DNA of 64,000 bases from Delphinapterus leucas (taxonomy: Eukaryota; Chordata; Mammalia; Artiodactyla; Monodontidae): the NCBI RefSeq assembly GCF_002288925.2, contig NW_022098021.1, positions 2,457,974-2,521,973 on the forward strand, in the 5' to 3' direction. Made by a program: the position numbers and the translations under genes. How positions within the stretch are numbered: the stretch's first letter is position 1; each line of letters opens with the position of its first letter. Under the pieces are notes generated by a model, which was not told the origin of the DNA, searched no databases, and saw only the letters and a list, made by a program, of their open reading frames with translations. Below, piece after piece: positions 27,815-42,000 of this stretch.

Positions 27815-30810
27815 CAGAAATTACAAATTAATGGTAAAAATTACCAGCAGAAGAAATATAGTATTGTTGACCAAAAATCCAAAAAGGAAAAATTATGGAC
27901 TTAGATACTCAAAACACAGGGCAAAGAAGAAAATTAACCACAGTGTACTACTTTTAAATTTGTTCCTAAATAGAATATTTATTTATTTTTGTGAATGGAA
28001 TTACCTGTAAATGTATAAGAAGACTAAAGAAACCCTGTTAATATATTATTTCATAGGGTGAAAAATAACCCTTCTCACGTGCCTATGAATTCAAGCACAG
28101 ATATGGGGATGCTGGCCACAGTTTGCTTTACAAAAATGGCGTGGCTGCTACTTGGAAAATAGTCAAAGTGGGGATATGAAAAGGCCAAGACCGCGAGGCT
28201 TTTGTAGGAAGGACAAGCACGTGGAGGCTGCCTCTGCTAAACCCAGGCCACAGGGTGTCCTCAGACACAGCAGGAAAGGGCCTGGGGGAGCCCCAGATTT
28301 CGCCACACTCCTTCACTTGTACCTCTTAATTAACCACATCCTTGAAATCCTTAGTAAAGTGAGAAACTGGGGAAGATCTCTGAGTTTTCTGCATCGGATC
28401 TGACATTCTGAGTCTTTTGTAATCTCATTACATAACAAACAAGTTGAACTCAAGAGTTCTCGTGTACAACACTAAATGTCAGTAAAGGGAAAAAACTGTG
28501 ACCCAAGAAGATGACACCAGCCAAGATACCGCTCATGTCTGTATGAGAGAGAAAGACCCTCAAACACCACAAGCATGGAGGGCCCTCAACAAACATTTGT
28601 TAATTAAAGAGATCAAGATCATGTCCACTTCCTTCTGTATGTGCAAGTTTTAAAAAATTGTCTAATCTGACGTCACTTTAAAGAGCCTCTCTCTAAGTAT
28701 GCTTACGCATAAACTCAGCTAAATAATCTTGTTTCATAATTTTTTCTTTTAATGAGGTGAAGTCAGGGCTGGAAGGAAAAACTCCTAGACACGAGAGAAT
28801 TGTGAAGCAGAATACTTCCAGGATCTCTTCCCGATCTCTTCCCGTATACAGTTCTACAGGACACTCCCCAAATCAGGATGACACCAGACAGAAAGCATTG
28901 TGACACACACAATCTCCTGGAACCCTCAAAGTGACTGGGGCGGGGGACTATGTTCTCGCCGCTCCACAGGGGAGAAGGCTGACAGGCAGCCAGCCTCAGG
29001 GCCCCGCCCAGGCACAGGGAGGAAACACGAGGGGCGGGCCCGACTGACACTCCACACACCAGCACCCCACGGACGTGGGCCACGGGGAGCCCCGTGCAGG
29101 ATCAGGGTTCAGACAAAAGTCCCTCATATCTACGGGGGGTATCTTTCAACAATGACTACATTAAATCACAGACTCTCAGAGCCAGGAAACCTGACTGGTT
29201 TCACCCTCTCACCGAACAAATGAACAATGGGGGTGAGCTGACTTGCCCAAGATCATGAAGGGGGCAGGAGTCAGGGCTAGAATGAAAACCTCCTGCCATA
29301 CTACGTCTCATCCCATCTCCTTATAGAATTTTAAAAATGCAACTTCCATATCACAAATATGACCTAAGAATAAATATATGTATTTATTTATATAATAAAT
29401 ATATCATAAATGCTAAATATTTAGTATTTAGATGTTTAACAGTAATGTTGATTACCCTCCTAAATCATGAAACCTCTTAAAAAATATATGACTTAATCTC
29501 CTTAAAAATATGTCCAGGAAAGTCTGAACTGACCCTCCCTTTTCTCGATAACTTTCTACCACACACAGTCATTCACAATCACCCTACTGACTTTAAAGCT
29601 GCACTAAAAGTTACAAATATTCTTTTCAACACAGCACTTCAAAGCGCAGGACTTCAGCAGTCTTTACGTTCGTTATCGCTTCTTACTGTCTTTACTTTCA
29701 TTTTCCTTACTCACTTCTCGCTTCTTACTGTCTTTACTTTCATTTTCCTTACTCACTTCTCTCCTTCAATCTTTCTTCTCACCCTACTTCAAAATAATTC
29801 AAGGGCACTCTCAAAGCACGAAGTAATACACAAAGCCACAGCCTCTAACTTCTTTCCAAATGCACAGAAGTGTTCTATTTGTCTCGCTAATGATATAAGT
29901 GCTCACAAGTTGACTGAACAGAATAAGAGATTTATGTATTTACATTGCTCATTACTCTGAGTTTCAAGATTTTTATTCTTCGCTCTGTAAAAATACCAAC
30001 TAGCAGAGACATCTGCCCACAAAAAGCAGAGAAAAACATCTCTTGGGGTTAAATACGCCAAGAAGTGAAGGACAGGTGGTAACTTGACTGTTCACTAAAC
30101 ACTCAATTGTAAATCACTAAAACTCACCTGTTAGTACATAAAGTAAAACTTGTCCATAACTAATTATTGATTCTTACCCTGATATTGCGCCATATCTTTT
30201 GACCAAAGAGTCTCTGTTCCATACTGAGTTTCATCATATAAAAATTTAACTTCTGTGGCCCCAGCATCTTCTGCATTCTGAATTAATTCCTAGTCAAGAA
30301 ATACACCAAAAAATAATATTTAATAGAACAGTAATCTACTGCCCATCTTTGTATTTACCTATAATATTTAAAAAGTAATTACACATAAGTAAAGGAAACC
30401 CACTATTTGCGTCGTGAGCGAGGTCTCTGTACATTCTTACAGTCAGCAAGCGCTGATGTGTAGCCCTTCCACATTGCTTATTGTGTAGATCTGTGCGCCA
30501 GCCAACTCAGGATAATTTTTCTCCCTTGGATATTTTAGTAGAATTCGACCTAGTTTAGTCTAACGTAAAGAACAGGTGACAGGGCTTTCCTGGTGGCGCA
30601 GTGGTTGAGAGTCCGCCTGCCGATTCAGGGGATGTGGGTTCGTGTCCCGGTCTGGGAAGATCTCACATGCCGCGGAGCAGCTGGGCCCGTGAGCCATGGC
30701 CGCTGAGCCTNNNNNNNNNNNNNNNNNNNNNNNNNNNNNNNNNNNNNNNNNNNNNNNNNNNNNNNNNNNNNNNNNNNNNNNNNNNNNNNNNNNNNNNNNN
30801 NNNNNNNNNN

Positions 30811-30841
<31 letters not shown>

Positions 30842-33800
30842 AGAACAGGTGACAATTTCCTGGATGAGCTCTGAATTAGACCAAACCAAATCAAGGGGTT
30901 ATATTTTAAATGGATGGGTCTTTAGACACAGAATAATCCACCCTGTATTAGCACACTCGTGAACCTCTAACTTTGGGGGGCACTATTTTTTACTTTCCCA
31001 GCACCCTGGAATCACTAACGGGGGTGGGGGTGGCAGGGATGGGCAGGAACTGCAGAGGGCGTACACTGATACTACAGCCATGCCGACAGCAAAGCCTTCA
31101 TCAGAGCGGGTGACACAGCACACTGCCTGCATGCAACAAGATAAGCATCAGACTGAGTGCGGGAGCAGTGTGCAAATGAGGGCTGGTTGTGACATCAGGT
31201 GGGTGGTTCGTTCACCCCGTGCACACCAGAAGGCTGGGGACAGTTACCCCACATGCCGTTCAACCCCAAACACGGACACGTGGCCACGCTTTATCTACCT
31301 CCTCATCAGTGGCGAAGTCTTCCTGTTCGCGCAGCTTCCCATTTCTCGTGGGACTTTTAAGACTCACTCCCACCCTGCTTAGTCTAGGAGAATCCCTAAA
31401 AATTAGCAATCTTATTTACATTAGGGTATAATATAAAATAATATTAAAGGTAGAAATAAAAATTAAATAGGTAGCAAAATGCAAGTTTAACTTACAGGAT
31501 GACAGCACTTTAGAGGCTGGATCTTGCTTTCACCTGGATAGCTACTTGAGACTTGTGTGTATTTTAGGCAACAGAGATGAAGAAAACAAGATAACATCCC
31601 AAGTCCCAGATTCCAACTATCAGTCTCAAGTTGAACAAAAAATACGATGGGGCCCTTCTTCTCAGGGGATCTCTTTCAAACTGACTCTGAGAAGAAGAGG
31701 CAATACATGTGCCAATTTGCATAAGATCTTGAGCTAGTCACTAAAATTTCTCTGGATCTATTTCAGCAAACATCACACAAGGTGGTGGCCTACGTCTAGG
31801 TAATTCTAAGATTCCTATTACATCTAAAGTGGTAGAATTCTACTAAAATATCCAAGGGACAAAAATCATACTGAGTTGGCTGGCACACATGTCTACACAA
31901 TAAGCAAAGTGGAAGGACTACACACAGCGCTTGCTGACCCTAAGAATGTACAAAGACCTTGCTCACGACCACTGCCTTGTTTGCCAACAGAATCTCTATC
32001 ACTCATTTTCGAATTGATGAGGCCCTACTAAATCCTATCTTAAATTTATTCTGTTCACCTCTCTCTACCCCCATAACCCAACAATGACACTCTTCCCACC
32101 TTCACTTTCCTAAAATATCTCAATATAAAAATGGCTTTCAAATTAGCCTTCTGTGAGCCACCGATGCCTGTTCTCAGAGACAGACTTAAACTGCCCCAGT
32201 GCCTCATCATTATTAAACTCCCTAGGGTACAGCACTCCTCAGTCAGCGCCTGCCTGAGTATGACTAATACTAAGGTAAGCTAAACTGACCTAGTGCTTAT
32301 TCTCTAAAATGTTACCATCTAAACTAGAAAATATAATAAGAGCTAAGATATTGAACATAATAAAAACTAATTGAGGAAAATGCATAATAATTCATCTACT
32401 TTTACACTTAATTAAGGAAGTTTCTTATTAAGCTTAAATACAAAATCTAACTTTTGCAGTGTCTTCCATTTGCATTCTTTTATGATTGTTCAGTTTGTTT
32501 TTTTAATGAGTCTATTCAAACTAAAAGAATATACTGTAAATAGAAATACTTAACTAAAACAATTATCCTTTTAAATAAACTCTCCCAAAAAGCAAACTTC
32601 TAAATCTAGGGGAGTCAAACAGGCATGGGTTCATGGCCCCTGAATGTGGGTTTTGTCTTATTTTATTTGGTCGGCTGGTTGGTTTGTAATGCCCCTGCAC
32701 AATGTTTTACATAAAATTACATTATAGAATTACATAAAATTACCAAATAAATGTTCCTAGAGCAACACTGCATGACTACAGCACACTGCGGCTTAGGGGG
32801 CTCCTTTGCCTCTGAAACCTCACATATTTACATGGACTGCATCTCAAGCCATCACATCCAGCGTATGCACTGCAGGTGCAGAGGGAAACAGACACAGCCA
32901 TTCAAATCTAGACAAAATTCTAACATGTAAATACTAACAGGCCTTGTAAGTAATACTACTCTGTCTCATTTTTATCAATGTAAATGCACACATGCACACA
33001 CCCACACCTCACCTTAAGAATCTGTCCTCCTTCTGGATATCTTCTTAAAATGTCCTTGAGGAAATCAACAAGTGGGGGAGTTGTTTGACCAAATCGACCT
33101 GAGAACACGGGTAAAACAATTTAGAAGAAAGTCCAGTCCTCTGGCCTATTATCAACATGTTATTTGGTTCTGAGACACAATGAAGGTGTGCAAGTTCTGA
33201 CTTCACACACTTCACTGCAGCCCTCTGGTACGAGGGCTACCTGACTAAACAGATTCAGTACAAAGTAAAGCAGACTCAATTTTATCAAATCTCAAGATTT
33301 TTAATTAAACTACAAATTAGGTTTTTAAAAAATGTTCAAACATATACCAAATGTCACATAAGATTATTAATTCAAAAATAAAGAGCATGGCGGGGTGTTG
33401 CTATTTTCCGAAGCAAATGAAATAAATGGCGCTATTTTGTGGCTGCTTTGCCACTAAGTAATAAGCCAGAGATTCTGGTGCCTGTTATGACATCCTTAAT
33501 GGTCGCAAACTCAACCAATGTTCTGAGTGTTTTGAAACATGGCACAATGTCTCAACGGCTGCCCAGTTCAAATACCCTAAAGTCTCTCCTAAACTGGAGA
33601 TTCTCAGAACTGACCAACCAGGTCACTTTCAGACAGGTGACAGCAAAGCGTAGGGAGCATGGGGGAAGGGAAATAATTTCTCAGATGCACAGAATAAAAA
33701 TACATCTGTTTATAAGTAAAAAAGAAATCTGTGCTTAAGACAAAATCATCACTATGAATTTATCTGCATCATTTTGGTACAACTACCCGCCATGACCAAG

Positions 33801-35972
33801 CATCCACAGGACCCTGCCCGCAGACTACTCCACCCAATGCATCCTTACAGCTCACTGGCTCCACCCACACCTGTGTTCCTCTGGCCCTGACATCCCCTCA
33901 TCACATCCAAATGTTATGTACATTCATTTTATTTTTAAAACATAATCTTTATGCGACTAAAAATGGAATTTACTCCTGGTAAAGTCAATGTTATACCTCC
34001 CCCTTTTAAGCCTCTTGATTGAAGGTTTACAAAAAGATGACAATTTTGGGAAGTCAGATCTCCAATCCTGATCCAGTCAGATAACTGAAAAAAGAAAATA
34101 AAATTATGAAAAGCAATATAGTTCCTAATTCTGTAAGTTCAAAACTTTACCTCATTTTTTTTCACCTAAGAAATGTTTGTTTTACAAAACAGTAATAGAG
34201 TCACAGATGTAGAAAACAAACCTATGATTACCAGGGGGGAAATGGGGGAGGGATAAATTGGGAGATTGGGATTGACATGTACACACTACTATATATGAAA
34301 TAGATAATTAATAAAGACCTACTGTATGGCACAGGGAACTCTACTCAATACTCTGTAATGGCCTATAGGGGAAAAGAATCTAAAAAAGAGTGTATTTATG
34401 TATATGCATAAAAACAAAAAAGAAATATTGTTTGTTAAGTGTTCATATAAGGAAATAAGTTGTTCTGGAGAAGTGAATATTCCAGAGAACAAAAATTTAG
34501 TCATAAATTTTATTTTAAAATGTAAATGCTTTTTCCTTAAATAATTACAAATAGATAAAGATATATAGATTCTGCTTTAGAATAATTTTTAAAATTTTAC
34601 GGTGAATCAGGATTATCAACATAAACAAAATCATTCTTTTGATCGGCATTTCCAGAGAGTATTACTCAGAACAGAGCTCCATGGGATTCGACAGATATTA
34701 GAGGACCAAAAAAAAGCTTTAATTTGTTGGAATAATTTGGTTTTTAGGGCATTCAACATATTAATATTATGGTAACCTTCTTTAAAAGGATTATACTATG
34801 TGGTATTTCACAAATTTTAGCAGTAATATTTTTTTCATTTATTTTGAAGAGCATCTTGTAAGATACTGTTCCTAGAAATACACTTTGGTAAACTGCTTAT
34901 AGACGTTGTTATAAAAAAGCTATGTTGTGAAAGGAAGAGATAAGTGAGGACTCCAACCTCTGAAGCTGCTTGGGTCTATGATTTCCCCAACTGGCTTTCC
35001 TGAAAAATGCCTCAATATACGTTTTCCTTTCAGTGACTGCTCTGTTTCCCACAAAGGCAGGGTACAGTGTGTGATCATGACCCACAGGAGCAGGTAATGG
35101 ACTGCTTTTCTGAAAAAAAAGCCAGATCCACTTCTCCCCAGCAGCGCACTCATGCTACTGAGGAGTGACTTTCAGGCAACAGTCTGCAATCGCTACCCCA
35201 GCTCTCGCCTCTGGTAGAAGAGGTGAGACTGCCTCTGCAACTGACCCTTCCTTGACAGGGAGGACAGGGTTCTGAAGGACACTGCTCTCCATATCACGAC
35301 TCCACCATCTCCATCGTCCACCCCCCACCTCACACGGCTGCCCTCCAGGCTCCCAGAGCTCGGCCTGCCAAAAGGCGGCTTCAGCGGCCCTCCTCCACCG
35401 ACAGTGGCACCAGCGTGTCCATTCCCAGTTCGCCTCACATCTAACTCGGTCTTCTCCACTTCCAGTTGTTCAGACTCTCAACTTCTGTTGGATTTTTATA
35501 ACCATCTCCCATCTGGTCTCCTTACTTTCTGTACATCATCTTCATTCTAGTCCCCATTTCTAAAATATAAATCTGAACATGGTTGTTAACGGTTGTTACA
35601 GCTCCCAGTTTATAAAGCACTTTCATATACGTGTTCCCACTGAATCTTAAGGCAAGCCTGTAAAAAAAACCTCTGTGCACAGGAAATACGGACAAAGATA
35701 ATCACAACAGTACTGTTGTTAACAACAAAAATTCAGAAACATCCCAAATCCTATGACATATTCATACAGTGGAATATTATCCAGCAATGAAAATGACTTA
35801 ACTAAACTGTACATAAATTGGGGTGAATATTCATAACATAATATTGAGTGAAAAAAGCTAAATCCAAGTTGCTACATATAGCATAATAAGCTTCTTGTTA
35901 AGTTCATAAACAACTAAAAGTAAACAGTATATTGTTTAGCTTATACACACACATCCATACAAACACAGGTAT

Positions 35973-36006
<34 letters not shown>

Positions 36007-39000
36007 ACGATAAAACTATCGAAACAACTATAAAAAGGCAACAGAATAAAACACACGAAGAGGTAAGGCAAAAGAGACAGGCATACAGGCTGGGGAAGAA
36101 AAGAACAGAGGTAAAGGAAACCGGCAACAGCATTCTAGTTCTCCAGTTGGATGATGTCATCAAGGTTGTTCATTCTATTATTAATTAACTAATTAACTGA
36201 TTACTAAAAGAGAGCTATGCATAAGCCAAGGACTAGTAGTCCAATTCAGTTAGCAAAGGTACTTTTAAAGAAGAACAGCAAGAAGGGAGGAAGGAAGGAA
36301 ATCTGTAACACAGGAAGATGTCTCCAGGTGTTAAAGAGGACTTGAAAATGAAGAATACACGGAGTAGAACCCTGTTGGTGACAACACACCCAACTGCTGT
36401 GTGAGCCTGACACTGAATGCTTTTGGTAGATTGTAATCAGTGGCCCACAGCAAGGCGGTGATTCTCCCAAAGAGAAATCAAGCAGCAGAGATAACCTCAA
36501 CAGTGCTACCTGCTTTCTCCCCCTGAGCCTGCCAAGACTTGGGAGTTCTGCTTGGGCCTCTCTCCTTGGACCCTAAATCATTCAACCAAGCAAAGTGACA
36601 CTGGTCGTGTTCATCTCCAGAGGCAACGAAACCTTAAACGTTGCCCATTTCAGTCTTCATATTTTGTTTCAAACAGAATGATGACAAAATACTTTGAACG
36701 CCGGGTCTCTGTTCAGGCCAGCCTAAGCCTCCCTTAAGGACCTCAGAGACGCTCACTTTCATTTACTAGGAAACAATAACTCTCTCCAAATTGTGAAGCA
36801 GATAGTATAATATTAACTGCAGTCTGGATCTCCCAACACTTCTTCCTCTGTTCAGCTGTCAAGAACACAAGGAGGTTCTCAAGATTCAAGAGCTGATAGG
36901 CAGGACATTGCTGATCAACTAAAAGACAGGAAAGGTAAGCAATACTTCAAACCTCCGGGTTTGAGGCTCAAACACATTTGGCTCGAGGAGAAAGTGTCAG
37001 GAAGATACGCAGCTCTAACGAACAGCTTCACTCTCTTCACAGGACAGGAAGAAGAACTTACAGATTCCTCTTCCAGACCAGGAAAAGCAAGAGAGACAAG
37101 GAGAAAAAGGATGGTAGGTGACCTGGAAAGACTGAGGACCAAGTAAGTGCCCAATGCTAAGTCCAAAACCAACCAGAGCCAGCGAGTGACACCGAGGTGT
37201 CAGCAGCTTTTGTTTCTTTTTACCCTGAAATATGCAGAAGTCTCACCAATGATTCAAATCTAAGAGGTTCTGAGCGGCACTGAATAAAAACGGAAAGAAA
37301 CCACCTCTGTGAAAGATTCGCTTATAAAAAGGAGACCCTTCTTGATGACACGCGTTAGCATCACTAAGTTCACCAGTTCAGTAGAAGTCACAGCCCGTCC
37401 TCTGCATCAGGAGAGAACTGTGCCCTCTGACTGTTTTCTAGGAGAGCTCCATCCTTGAGTTCAAAGTTCACTTTTAATGGTTTAAGCTCTTCTCTGTTTT
37501 AAAGAACTTTACATTTAACTTTTATTTATTCGCAATAGACAGCCTGACAGGTGCTCTCTGATGTGGAACAGTCAGAAGTCCATAGACTTTGGAATCAGAC
37601 AGACGTGGGTTCAAATCCTGACTTGATACTTTATCTCTCTGAATCTTAGCTTTGCTCTTCTACAAAATGGACTAGTCACAACCATCTCATGAGGCTGGCT
37701 GTTCTGAGTAGTAAATGAGATGATACATGGAAAGTCCCCAGCAGAACAGTGTGTGGAACATGGTTAAGTGCTCAGCAAATGTTAATCATATTCCCAGTGA
37801 GTTTACCAAGGTGCAGGAGGAGAAACGCACTAAGCAAGTCGCTTCCCAAAATCATGTCCCCAGCCCTGACCGCTATCCCTTGAGCTTCAGTGCCAGAGCC
37901 ATAGCTGCCTGTTGACGATCATGCCCTAGACTCTTACACACCAGAGACCTCAGAACTGGTTAGAATTCATTTTATCCCATTCCTACCAGAAACAGGAAAA
38001 CAGACTCTAACATGTTACTTAACTTGGCCTCTGTTACCCGCTGGTAATACAGGAACAGGATCTAGGTCATTTACCTCTTCATGCATTTTCCTAGATGCTT
38101 TATACTCTGCCACCAGCTCAAACATATGCAAAAGCGAACTGAAACTTGGATCCCCCGGAACTTGTTCATCTCTGCTAACTGAGCATTCTTTTCCTGGTCT
38201 GACTCAAGGCCTGTGAACATCCTTGGCCGGGCCTTCTCCCTTATTCTACATCCAACACTGCCACCACCCCTCCCTCGGTCTGCACAAATACACACCCCCG
38301 TCTGGTACCAAACCACCATAATTTTGTCTTTTACAAAGCCCGCTGTGCCTCCTTTCCTCTCAGTTTCAGCTCCACGATCGAAGGCTGGAAGCTCACCCCT
38401 CGCTCTAGCACAAGCTTCCTAACTAGACTCCCCGCCGCGCACCCACTCAATCTGAAACACGCTGCACACCACGCCCGCGTCCACCATCCCACAGCAGTGC
38501 TTTGCAGAGACACTTCCAGAAACCTTTCCAATAGCAAGACAGAGCCCCAACTGACTCTTTGGCTCTGACCACATCTAGGGGATAAGATGACAAAGGAGGA
38601 CCAGAGGAACAACCAAAGAAGTAGGTAGAGGACCCGGGTGGGTACACAGGAAGGTCAAGAGTCTGGGGCAGACACAGATAAAGAGGTAAGAATGAGAAGC
38701 TTTCCTCTTCAGTCCTGCCCAAAGCCCTCAATCAAGCCACTGTCTCACACCAAAGACCCTGGGGAACCAAGGAGTAAGGAGAACTGATCCCTGGAGGAAC
38801 ACAAGAATCTGTCTAAGAGGGCAAGAGACCAGAGGGTGCACCCAGGCACACAGAAGGCCAAGATTACACTGAGAGGTTACAAATCACGGGTACCAAGCAT
38901 GTCCCCAATATTTGTAGTGTGTAGTAAGGAAATCCAATACTTGAAATGCCATCCTGGGTGTTCAAGCAGTCCTGTGTCTCTGGTTCAACCCTTTTTTACC

Positions 39001-42000
39001 TCCTTATCGCTTAAAAAGTGAAGATATTTACTAGGATAAAATAACAAGTTAATTTCTAGTAAAACGTCTCCATTTAACACCTCCTTTAAGAAAACTGTAG
39101 TATTTCCCCCAGTCTTAAAGGTTATATATAACATGAAATACTCCAATTTTCCAAAGTTTTGATCTGTTAAATCATTCATTTGCACCTTACAAGTTTTACT
39201 ATAAATTTCCTCCTCAAAATCACAGCTTCCATGTTAAAGTATGCCTGAAGAGCCTCTCAGTCCTAAATTTCTGTGATTCAGAGATGGGTAGAAACATCTA
39301 AGACATAAAAGGTGAAAAAGTACTGACCAGGATTCCAGTTAAATGCATAACAAAGTCAGAAATATATGAGTAAGGATGAAGTCACTTCAGTGGTTATGGC
39401 TCCGAAGAAGCAAACCAAAAAAACAACCAAAAAAAAACCCCTCTTGCTAAAGCGCCCATCAAAAAAGTATCTTAATTTCAGGAAGTGAAGATTCAGACAA
39501 AAGGGGGGAGGGGGAAACAATGCTGAAACGGCAAATCGACAGAAATCACAGCAGTGACAGGCACACAGCCCCGTCATTCGATCGGTATCCACCAGGCATG
39601 ATCATTCCCAGGCGAGCGGGAGCCCGGTCGCCCGTCCCGGCCGCCCCATCCCCGGCCTCTCCCCCCAGACCCCGTCCCCGGTACACCCCGTCCTCCGCCC
39701 CCGTCCCCGGGTCCCCGTCCCCGGTCCCCAGGCCCCATCCCCGGGCCCAGTCCCCGGTCCTGCCGTCCCCAGGCCCCGTCCCCAAGCCCCGCGCCCCAGC
39801 CGCCCCATCCCCAGGCCCCACCCCCGTCCCCGGGACCCCGTCCCCGCCCTACCTGCCGGCCTCCGAGCCACAGACGCTGCTCCGACGCGGGGAAGCCCGT
39901 CTCGGCCGCGAGGCGCCGCTTCACGTCGCGCACCGTCCAGGTCGCGGGCACCGCCATCGTCCTGCAGCCCACGCAGCCGGGAAGCACGGTCACCCGGAGC
40001 CACCTGTGTGAAGGCAAAGGCCTCAGCGGGCGCCACGTGGGGCCGTGCCCTGGGCCGACCCGCGCTCACCTGTCGCCCATGACTTGTCCTCACCGCCGGC
40101 GCTGCCGCGCCCGCACCATGCTCCCGCCGCAGCCCGCGCCTCCCGGCCCGGCCCGCCGACAGGGAGCCGCTGGAGGGAGCCTCGGCCGAGCAGGGGCCTG
40201 CAGAGGCGGCGGCGCGCTCCCGGCCGCAAGGGCCCCGGAGGCGCCGCCCGCGGGCACGCGCCCGCCAGGACCGTTAGCTGAAGAGACGCCTGGCCTGCGC
40301 GTAAGGCCCACCCGCAGGCCCTGCCCCAGGCCCCAGGCCCCGCCCATCCGAAGGCCCCTCCCCTCATGGACCGTTCCGGAGGAGATGCCTCTCCCGTCAA
40401 GCCCCGCGTCTCCCTCACCTTTCCTTGAGGAGACCCTAGACCCACCAGGCCCCGCCCCTCCCTCAGGCCCCGCCCCGCCCATCAGGGCTCGACCCGCCTA
40501 CAGGCTCCACCCCACCCGGATCTGTAGTTGAGAAGCGGCCTGGCCCCGCCCCTCCCTCACGCCCCGCCCCCGCCCGCCCTCCATCCGTCTGCGACAATGC
40601 AAGGCAGGGACCGCCTGCAACACTCCGCTGGAAACGCGGGATGCAGGTTTACAGAAGACTTGTGTTTTCCTTGACCGAGTTCAAAAGTGCCAGGACATGC
40701 AGAACTAGACCTGCAGGGCCTACGTCTCCTTCAACCGTAGTGATATGAGTCTCTGGAAGCATCTCCAAATGAGGTTGACGGTGGCCTCTCGGGCACCAGC
40801 GGGGAACGAGGCGGCCGCAGAACAGTGTCCCCGCGGATTCGTTTCCTCTTTGTTTTTAAGGTACAAAAGGAGGATCGATGATTCGGTTTCCTGATGGAGT
40901 AAGGACTGCCAGCAGGAAAGTGATAGATGAGAATGCACGCGAGCGTATCCTATGACGCGCTAAAACATATGCAACTTATTTTGGCAATATTGTCTTCTGT
41001 TGTTGTGGCCCGTTTCCCATCACACCTGCAAGCTCCTTGAAATCAGAAGCACGAGTCTCAGAGTTGATGGAATCGCCCCAGAGTGACTAACGTTGCCTTG
41101 TAATTTGAAAGTGTATGTGGCTTGCTGACGCTTCAGAACATGTCAGTCCTTTCTTCCGGCTAAGTCTCTCGTAGGTGTGGAAGAGACACATTGCAAAAAA
41201 AAAAAAAGGCAACGTCTACTCAGGCAACTCAAAGGCTCTGTCGTGAACAGGTAAACTTGTGTGCTCCTTGTTTAAATACCCTTAATAGAATTAAATTTTA
41301 GTGTTGACCCCCAAAATGGTATTAAATACTGTTTTTCAATTTTACCCCCTCCTCCACAGAAAATATTACTCAGAAATCACTATCAGTCATAAAGATACAA
41401 AACACCCTTACAGCTGTTCCATCCCTTCCTTCCAACCGTATTTAAAAGTGAAGTTGCTACAAGTCATGCAGGTTTTTCCCTACTTGGAACAAGTAAGCAT
41501 GTTCAATCAATTACAGGAGAACATGCAAATTCAATATAAAGATCAGGCCAGAAAACCCTAACGGATGAACGTTCACGTTCACTTCTTCAATCAGACGAGG
41601 CCATACAAGCAAGTGCATTAGAATATCAACAAGTGGAAAGACTGTGAGCGCTCAGCCCTCTGCTAAAGTGCCAGGACAAATCTTTCACACCTCAATCCTT
41701 TGATAACCCTCAGATCTCTGATTTCCTTAAGGAGCCAGGCAAACAGGGTGTAGTGGCAAAGGAACAAAGGTGCAGAGTGAAGACTCGAGAGACAAAGAAA
41801 TGACCTGAAGGGAGAGGATTTCACAAGAAGTGAAGCAGATTTGGCTAGGGAAGGAGGCTGATCACAAAAAGCTTTGAACACCTGTAGTTCAAAGTACACT
41901 CAGGATATCCTTTAAAGGGTTGGTCAGCATGGGGAATGCAAATCTGGAACTCAGGCAAGGTGTCAAAGCTAAGCATATAGATTAGGGAATCATTCTTTTA

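Larger units (their letters stand above)
27416..30177 (-). other. SACS: SACS intron (2.76 kb)
   Basis: It contains a young CHR-type SINE (27594-27809), a weak MIR-like stretch (about 29170-29300) and an exact two-copy 42-bp tandem repeat (29677-29760). An 11-bp unit is also doubled at 28822-28843. Confidence 0.85.
30290..33012 (-). other. SACS: SACS intron (2.7 kb) with assembly gap
   Basis: It contains a CHR-type SINE interrupted by 100 Ns (30582-30841). The remaining sequence is AT-rich with no recognised gene or RNA. Confidence 0.85.
34085..39852 (-). other. SACS: SACS intron (5.8 kb)
   Basis: It starts (minus strand) inside a CpG island with a G-run array (39640-39850). It also holds a MIR (about 37555-37790), a CA microsatellite (35972-36003), an L1M-like fragment (about 35690-35905) and an L1 3' fragment close to the acceptor (about 34190-34420). 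No other gene was seen. Confidence 0.85.
39590..40610. promoter_or_regulatory. CpG island at the second coding exon of SACS
   Basis: The stretch is strongly GC-rich with many CpGs, in sharp contrast to the AT-rich introns on both sides. GC boxes of the Sp1 type (ccccgcccc) recur at about 40451-40490 and 40535-40580, upstream of the exon in the minus-strand sense. It may be a CpG-island promoter making transcripts that start inside SACS, or a bidirectional one; promoter use is inference. Confidence 0.6.

Noticed and set aside
39520..40531. Several proline/arginine- or glycine-rich open frames of 140-164 codons on both strands
   Set aside because: They are products of the GC-rich CpG island and minisatellite; only the minus frame of 39853-40003 is real coding sequence.
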